Source: Nitrospirae bacterium CG2_30_53_67
GTDB taxonomy: Bacteria; CG2-30-53-67
Direction: 5' to 3'
Length of the DNA stretch: 18,455 bases
NCBI GenBank assembly: GCA_001873285.1
Contig: MNYV01000060.1
Location: forward strand, 1 to 18,455
The notes beneath the pieces were generated by a model. The model had not been told where the DNA came from. It saw only the letters and a list, made by a program, of their open reading frames with translations, and ran no database searches. Positions 14,706 through 18,455 of the stretch are shown one piece after another (within the stretch, counting starts at the first letter, position 1; each line of letters starts with the position of its first letter). The position numbers and the translations under genes are program-made.

Positions 14706-15710
14706 ATGCTCGCCCTGAAAATCGTTTTCTCCATCCTCTTTTTGCTCGTTTCTTCGAATCTTAGCGCCTATTGCGAACCATACAAACTCGCCATTCCCCT
14801 CGGTCTGACTGAACCGGCGATCCCTGAAAACAATCCCATGACCGTGGAGAAGATCGCCTTGGGGAAAAAGCTCTATTTTGACAAAAGGCTTTCCGCGGAC
14901 GATACCGTGGCCTGTTCCAACTGCCATGACCCCAAACTCGGGTTTGCCGATGCCTTGCCGACATCGGCAGGCATACGCGGACAGTTCGGCCCACGCAACG
15001 CCCCCACGGTCCTGAACTCGGCCTTTTACGACCTTCAATTCTGGGACGGGCGCGTCCCTTCTCTTGAGGATCAGGCCAAGGGGCCGATCATCAACCCCGT
15101 GGAGATGGGGATGGCTTCGCACGACGATCTGGTGAAAAAACTGAAGGGGATCCCCGAATATGTGAAGGACTTTCAGGCGGTCTTCGGGGCAGAGATCACC
15201 ATCGACCGGATCGTTCAGGCCATCGCCGCCTTTGAAAGGACCCTGATCTCCGGCAACTCCCCATTCGACCGGTTCTTCTACAACAGCGAATCCGATGCCA
15301 TCAGCGAGCCGGCAAAAAAGGGGCTCCTGGTCTTCCGGGGCAAAGGCCGGTGTCTCAACTGTCACGACTTCAACCCCATCTATGCGCTCTTCACGGACAA
15401 CAAGTTCCACAATATCGGGGTCGGCATGGACAAGGCCGAACCTGATCCGGGCAGATTCAAGGTCACCGGCAATTCCGCTGACCAAGGGGCCTTCAAGACC
15501 TCCACGCTTCGCAATATCGCGCTGACGGCGCCCTATATGCACGACGGAAGCCAGAAGACCCTTGAGGAGGTGGTGGAGTTTTACAATCAAGGCGGCCATA
15601 AAAATCCTTATCTTGACGGGGGAATCGTCCCCTTGAATCTCACCGATCAGGAAAAGAAGGATCTCGTGGAATTTTTGAAATCTCTCACTGGAGAATTGCC
15701 GAAGCTTTAA
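14706..15710 (+). CDS. Di-heme cytochrome c peroxidase/MauG-family protein
   Basis: The 334-aa product has a Sec signal peptide (about 1-22, MLALKIVFSILFLLVSSNLS) and two c-type haem sites, CSNCH (70-74) and CLNCH (216-220). Family hallmarks include LGKKLYFDKRLS, GPRNAPTVLNSAF, QFWDGR, NPVEMG, AFERTL, TLRNIALTAPYMHDG and a closing FLKSLTG. Met278 in YMHDG fits the distal ligand of the high-potential haem. The enzyme class reduces hydrogen peroxide with electrons from small cytochromes, or oxidises proteins in the MauG branch, in the periplasm. Residue 90 is Ile where Pseudomonas CcpA has the distal haem ligand His71 (both 16 residues after the haem His), so activation may differ. The start at 14706 is chosen for its AAAGGAG site and signal peptide; an in-frame ATG at 14682 lacks one. 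It is first in a three-gene operon. Confidence 0.92.
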   Translation: MLALKIVFSILFLLVSSNLSAYCEPYKLAIPLGLTEPAIPENNPMTVEKIALGKKLYFDKRLSADDTVACSNCHDPKLGFADALPTSAGIRGQFGPRNAPTVLNSAFYDLQFWDGRVPSLEDQAKGPIINPVEMGMASHDDLVKKLKGIPEYVKDFQAVFGAEITIDRIVQAIAAFERTLISGNSPFDRFFYNSESDAISEPAKKGLLVFRGKGRCLNCHDFNPIYALFTDNKFHNIGVGMDKAEPDPGRFKVTGNSADQGAFKTSTLRNIALTAPYMHDGSQKTLEEVVEFYNQGGHKNPYLDGGIVPLNLTDQEKKDLVEFLKSLTGELPKL

Positions 15711-15734
15711 CCGTCTTTATACAGGAGGTGCCGC

Positions 15735-16796
15735 ATGGATTCGAACAAAAAAAACGGAATGACCCGGAGAGAACTTTTGAGAACCGGAACGGGCGCCGCA
15801 GCCGTGACACTGCTGGCGGGGATCTCGCCTTTCGGACTGGTCAGGGCGGCCTTCGGAGAAGAGAAAGCAGAGCCCTTCACCTTTGCCTATCTTTCAGATG
15901 CCCACTTGTATGTGAAAAACATCAACCAGAAGTTCGTGGATGCCTTGGTTAAGGGGGTGCAGAATGTCAACGACATGAACCCGGCCCCGGATTTCGTCTT
16001 CTTCGGCGGGGATTTGGCCCAGCTCGGCCACCCCGACGAGCTCAAGCTCGGGAAAGAAATCCTTTCCGATCTCAAACCCAAGCTCCATATCATGGTCGGG
16101 GAGCACGACTGGTACCGAGATATGGGAGAGACCTGGAAGACACTCTTCGGACCGGACCGATATTCCTTTGACCATAAGGGGATTCACTTCGTGGTCTTGA
16201 ACAGCGTGATCGTCAAGGACTATTGGACACCGAACAAGATGACGCCGGAGCAGAGGATGCTGGCCATGGCCCAGTTGGACAATCCCAAGGGCGAGGCCTT
16301 CACCGTAGGCGAAGAACAGCGTGATTGGCTGCAAACGGATCTAAAGAAGGTCAAGAGTGAGACCCCTGTGGTGGTCTTTTCCCATTCTCCCCTCTACAAG
16401 CTTTACCGTCCCTGGAATTTCTGGACCGACGATGCCGAGGAAGTCCGGAAGCTCCTCTCCCGATTCAAGACCGTCACGGTCTTTCATGGGCATACACACC
16501 AAGTCCTGACCAACCGGATCGGCAACATCACCTTCCACGGTTTTCTTTCCACGTCCTGGCCCTGGCCCTATGCCCCGAAAGGCACGCCGGAACTGACCCT
16601 GCAGATGGACCGTCCGGACCCGTTCTTCTCCACGGACGGCTGCGGCTGGGGGATCATCGACATGCTCGGCTCCGGGCAGGCGGACAAGACCTATGAACCC
16701 TGGAACCGCAGCCCCATGAAAGTCACTTACGAAGAGATTGCCTCAGGGAAATGGCCCCCGGCCTATCCCCAAGGCTCCAGCGGTCCGTCTTATTAA
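15735..16796 (+). CDS. Tat-exported metallophosphoesterase
   Basis: This 353-aa calcineurin-like phosphoesterase has a twin-arginine signal (TRRELLRTGTGAAAVTLLAG, Arg11-Arg12), so it should be folded with its metals before export. Metal-site motifs appear in order: SDAH (D55, H57), GGD (D93), GEHD (122-125), SHSPL (H217) and GHTH (H253, H255). The third motif is normally GNHD/E, so Glu123 replaces a metal-binding Asn. A CGWG segment near the end and the final 40 residues fall outside the core. The substrate cannot be predicted: the superfamily includes phosphomonoesterases, phosphodiesterases and nucleotidases. A strong GGAGGT site precedes the ATG. It lies 24 nt after the peroxidase gene and 29 nt before a cytochrome gene, so it probably works in the same periplasmic process. 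Confidence 0.9.
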   Translation: MDSNKKNGMTRRELLRTGTGAAAVTLLAGISPFGLVRAAFGEEKAEPFTFAYLSDAHLYVKNINQKFVDALVKGVQNVNDMNPAPDFVFFGGDLAQLGHPDELKLGKEILSDLKPKLHIMVGEHDWYRDMGETWKTLFGPDRYSFDHKGIHFVVLNSVIVKDYWTPNKMTPEQRMLAMAQLDNPKGEAFTVGEEQRDWLQTDLKKVKSETPVVVFSHSPLYKLYRPWNFWTDDAEEVRKLLSRFKTVTVFHGHTHQVLTNRIGNITFHGFLSTSWPWPYAPKGTPELTLQMDRPDPFFSTDGCGWGIIDMLGSGQADKTYEPWNRSPMKVTYEEIASGKWPPAYPQGSSGPSY

Positions 16797-16825
16797 TGAT
16801 TAAACGGGATAAAGGAGGAATCGGC

Positions 16826-17251
16826 ATGACTATAAAAAAAGGGATCCTGACCAGCTTATGCATCACCGCACTGATCGTCTTCGCAGGGTATACCGGCATT
16901 GTCTTCGCCCACGGCCAACCCCACTCAGCGCAGGATCTAAAGCTCTTTGAAATGGCCTACCAAAAGGCCGTGGACCAGGGGTATAAGATCTTCCACGATG
17001 CCAAGCTGGGAACCACGGGGCAGTCCTGCGACATGTGCCATCCGGATGCGGCCAATACGCATCCTGAGACCTATCCCAAGTACCAAACACAGATCAAGAA
17101 GGTCATCGGACTTCGGGACATGATCAACTGGTGCATTCTCAACCCGCTCAAGGGAAAAGAGCTCGCCCCGGACAGCGAAGAGATGATCGCCCTGGAGGCC
17201 TATATCACGAACCAGAGAAAAGGGACTCCCCTTGCTCCGGGAAAACATTGA
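16826..17251 (+). CDS. Periplasmic mono-heme cytochrome c, SoxA/TsdA-like
   Basis: The 141-aa product has a signal peptide or membrane anchor (about 1-28) and one haem site, CDMCH (68-72). After the haem the pattern runs PKYQTQIKKVIGLRDMINWC, a GKELAPDSEEMIALEAYI segment and a short tail. This spacing of an R-x3-N-x-C block and a DS-x-EM-x-ALEAYI helix recalls the haem domains of SoxA and the thiosulfate dehydrogenase TsdA, in which a Cys ligates the haem. Cys103 is the candidate ligand, though it is about ten residues closer to the haem than in those proteins. The start ATG 16826 follows an AAGGAGG site; a longer frame from 16751 would overlap the previous gene and lose the signal. It is the last gene before a terminator. 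It may be the electron partner of the peroxidase or may handle a sulfur compound. Confidence 0.85.
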   Translation: MTIKKGILTSLCITALIVFAGYTGIVFAHGQPHSAQDLKLFEMAYQKAVDQGYKIFHDAKLGTTGQSCDMCHPDAANTHPETYPKYQTQIKKVIGLRDMINWCILNPLKGKELAPDSEEMIALEAYITNQRKGTPLAPGKH

Positions 17252-17270
17252 ACCGGTTCATGACGGCTTC

Positions 17271-17303
17271 GCAGGGAGGGGAATGACCCTCCCTGCTGTT
17301 TCT
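17271..17303 (+). terminator. Hairpin terminator of the peroxidase operon
   Basis: GCAGGGAGGG (17271-17280) pairs perfectly with CCCTCCCTGC (17287-17296) around a GAATGA loop, followed by a short T-containing tail (TGTTTCT). It starts 20 nt after the cytochrome stop codon. The tail is weak for a rho-independent site, but the 10-bp GC-rich stem is strong. Confidence 0.7.
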
Positions 17304-17345
17304 GCCCGAAGCCGCGCTCAACCCCTTAATCTTCCCGCTCTCCGG

Positions 17346-17390
17346 AAAGAATTGAGAAAAGAATTAGGAAAAGAATTAGGGTCAGACACC
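17346..17390. repeat. Three 12-bp tandem repeats next to a GGGTCAGACACC motif
   Basis: AAAGAATTGAGA, AAAGAATTAGGA and AAAGAATTAGGG follow one another at 17346-17381, and run straight into GTCAGACACC (to 17390). As far as I recall, the words AATTAGGGTCAGACACC often flank REP-associated or small IS transposases, so this may be an insertion scar. The rest of 17300-17588 holds no gene, RNA fold or promoter that I can support. Confidence 0.45.
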
Positions 17391-17588
17391 GATTCTGCAC
17401 CATGAATCTCCGTCGTGGGCACTGATTCCTTTGTCAATAATAAATAAACGATCCCTTTGACAACACCTTCTCCTCAACGAGCCATCGGCAAACGGCCAAT
17501 CAACGCCTTCGTCTTATTACACTTCTGGTTCCGCTAAATAGAACCGTCACCTTTCCCATTTCCCAGTCTATACTTTTCAAATGAACTT

Positions 17589-17912
17589 CTACTTCAGACC
17601 CAATTGAATTTTGATCGCTTCCCCAACTTTATACATGTCATTACCGGAAATAACACCAATCCGCTTGGACAAGCGCATTTTACTAACGGTGGCCATCTGG
17701 TCTGCCATTGCCTTACTCTGCTTTCCATGAATCATGACGTAAGCTTCACTTGGGTATAGTCTATCCACGTTGCTCGTGAGAGGGATTACCTGAACACGAT
17801 TGAGGAAGTTATTAGAGGCATCATTACTGACGATGACGGCAGGACGCTTTTTTCGAATTTCCCAGCCTATTGAAGGATCAAAATTCACCCACCACACTTC
17901 ACCTCTTTTCAT
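17589..17912 (-). CDS. MazF/PemK-family endoribonuclease toxin
   Basis: The 107-aa product begins [20 protein letters not shown], the usual opening of the MazF/PemK fold, followed by [20 protein letters not shown] and a [16 protein letters not shown] stretch. These match the conserved strands and the RPAVIVS and D-Q-x6-K-x-R-L elements of the family. MazF toxins cut mRNA at short sequences and are held inactive by the antitoxin. The length is typical. The start at 17912 is preferred over longer frames (up to 18008) because a GGAGA site lies about 8 nt upstream and the product then starts exactly at the family motif. The gene overlaps the antitoxin by 14 nt, as expected for a coupled module. 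Codon use is AT-richer than the neighbouring operon, which fits a mobile origin. Confidence 0.92.
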   Translation of the reverse strand: MKRGEVWWVNFDPSIGWEIRKKRPAVIVSNDASNNFLNRVQVIPLTSNVDRLYPSEAYVMIHGKQSKAMADQMATVSKMRLSKRIGVISGNDMYKVGEAIKIQLGLK

Positions 17913-18129
17913 GAACGCTATCTCCAAATGTTGCTTCGGCCCATTCGAGCGCTTCCTTTTCTCGAGACTTATCCTTCGACATCTCTTTGTAAGCTGCTTC
18001 GAGTTCATGTTTAACTACATGAGGGCGGACCAGGTCTTCTACAAATCTGCTGATTTTTCCTGGACCAATAACCTTGTGAAGGCCTGTATAGACTTCTTCA
18101 TCAATGGTGATGGTTAATTTCTTCTGCAT
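17899..18129 (-). CDS. Ribbon-helix-helix antitoxin of the MazF-like pair
   Basis: The 76-aa product starts [20 protein letters not shown], a ribbon-helix-helix opening (a short beta strand and two helices), and goes on with [16 protein letters not shown]. The tail ([20 protein letters not shown] then [12 protein letters not shown]) is the acidic, flexible part expected to wrap the toxin; the EALEWAEA block is typical of antitoxins paired with MazF-like toxins. A GGAGGG ribosome site precedes the ATG at 18129. It is first in the operon and should repress its own promoter through the palindrome at 18150-18170. It is not a classical MazE (AbrB fold). Confidence 0.88.
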   Translation of the reverse strand: MQKKLTITIDEEVYTGLHKVIGPGKISRFVEDLVRPHVVKHELEAAYKEMSKDKSREKEALEWAEATFGDSVHEKR

Positions 18130-18149
18130 GATGATCCCTCCACTCTAAA

Positions 18150-18187
18150 TACACGTATATAATACGTGTAGAAGTGCTTTATGTCAA
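18150..18187 (-). promoter_or_regulatory. Toxin-antitoxin promoter with overlapping palindromic operator
   Basis: On the minus strand TTGACA (18187-18182) and TATTAT (18164-18159) are spaced by 17 nt, a near-perfect sigma-70 promoter. A 9-bp perfect inverted repeat, TACACGTAT-ATA-ATACGTGTA (18150-18170), covers the -10. This is where an autoregulating ribbon-helix-helix antitoxin would bind and block RNA polymerase. Confidence 0.8.
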
Positions 18188-18196
18188 GACATTTTA

Positions 18197-18398
18197 AAAA
18201 TAGGGACAGCGCCCATTTATTCCTTTCCCTTCTGGCGTATTGGAAGCCCTCGCCATGGAATCGAACTCCATCGGCACTGCGATGAAGTGAATGTGGTTTC
18301 TCATGAGCAGTATATCTTTAGTGAATATTTGCTGATGTATGTCTTGAGCCAGTCAAAATGGATGTGAAGTCAGTTTAAATGGGCGCTGTCCCTATTTT
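18197..18398. repeat. 202-bp element with perfect 23-bp inverted ends
   Basis: The left end (18197-18219, core AGGGACAGCGCCCATTTA) and the right end (18376-18398) are perfect inverted copies over 23 bp. The 156-bp interior has no supported gene. No target duplication is seen outside the ends. The AATAGGGACAGCGCCCAT word is, to my knowledge, common around small transposases of the REP-associated type, so this is probably a non-autonomous or decayed element. It begins 10 bp upstream of the toxin-antitoxin -35 box. Confidence 0.7.
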
Positions 18399-18402
18399 CT
18401 GC

Positions 18403-18455
18403 CCATATTTACGAACAGGACCACTTGGGCGTCACGTGGATGTAAATCGCAGCAT
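18403..18455. repeat. Fragment of the interspersed palindromic repeat family (continues past the edge)
   Basis: Positions 18403-18425 are identical over 23 bp to 8844-8866 inside the large palindromic element (core TTTACGAACAGGACCACT). The sequence diverges after that, up to the window edge. It starts only 4 bp after the 202-bp element, so two repeat families abut here. Confidence 0.65.

Noticed and set aside
14673-15599. 308-codon open frame on the minus strand opposite the peroxidase gene
   Set aside because: The plus strand encodes an unmistakable di-heme peroxidase; the antisense frame has no start signal or known motif.
17261-17271. TGACGGCTTCG identical to the start of the palindromic element at 8605
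   Set aside because: Only 11 bp match and the sequence then diverges into the terminator; could be chance.
17913-18008. Longer N-terminus for the MazF-like toxin, starting at 18008
   Set aside because: It would overlap most of the antitoxin gene and adds 32 residues before the exact family start MKRGEVWW, which has its own ribosome site.

Overview
The window carries ordinary chromosomal genes broken up by small non-autonomous repeats. Most of it is moderately GC-rich. The two-component, TPR and cytochrome gene families, and a palindromic intergenic repeat whose ends read GGCTTCGTAAAAAGTCC, suggest an anaerobic or microaerobic Gram-negative bacterium of the Desulfobacterota/Nitrospirota kind. 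That placement is inference from gene content only. The rmuC gene and the toxin-antitoxin pair look AT-richer than the rest.

Left part (1-2363, mostly minus strand): the start of a DUF433 antitoxin-like gene runs off the left edge. It is followed by a possible small ORF or gene remnant (155-325) and a 147-bp MITE-like element (366-512). The MITE's 8-bp target duplication contains the stop codon of rmuC (515-1762). A stand-alone glycogen-binding (CBM48/AMPK-beta type) protein lies at 2073-2363.

Centre-left (2584-8618, plus strand): a membrane histidine kinase (Cache-like sensor, HAMP, PAS, GAF, HisKA, HATPase) overlaps an NtrC-class sigma-54 response regulator by 8 nt. Next come a small two-CBS-domain protein and an ArsB/NhaD-type ion transporter. 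A plausible reading is a signalling pair next to a transporter with a nucleotide-sensing CBS partner, but no sigma-54 promoter was found in front of the last two genes.

Centre (8604-14409): a roughly 350-bp near-palindromic element sits between convergent genes and supplies the transporter's stop codon. On the minus strand a likely operon follows, encoding a 1272-aa all-TPR protein, a 387-aa protein (Cys-rich N-terminus, coiled coil, TPRs) and a 108-aa hypothetical protein. It starts from a strong sigma-70-like promoter at about 14490.

Right part (14549-17300, plus strand): a three-gene periplasmic redox operon, divergent from the TPR operon. It encodes a di-heme cytochrome c peroxidase/MauG-family protein, a Tat-exported metallophosphoesterase and a mono-heme SoxA/TsdA-like cytochrome, and ends in a clear hairpin terminator. 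The peroxidase lacks the usual distal His of the low-potential heme. The phosphoesterase has Glu in place of the usual metal-binding Asn. The cytochrome has a Cys where SoxA/TsdA proteins carry a haem-ligating Cys. This operon is the best candidate here for an undescribed system.

Right edge (17346-18455): a 12-bp triplicated repeat, a MazF/PemK-type toxin with a ribbon-helix-helix antitoxin on the minus strand (with a textbook promoter and palindromic operator), a 202-bp element with perfect 23-bp inverted ends, and a fragment of the same repeat family seen at 8604-8956. No rRNA, tRNA or CRISPR array was seen.
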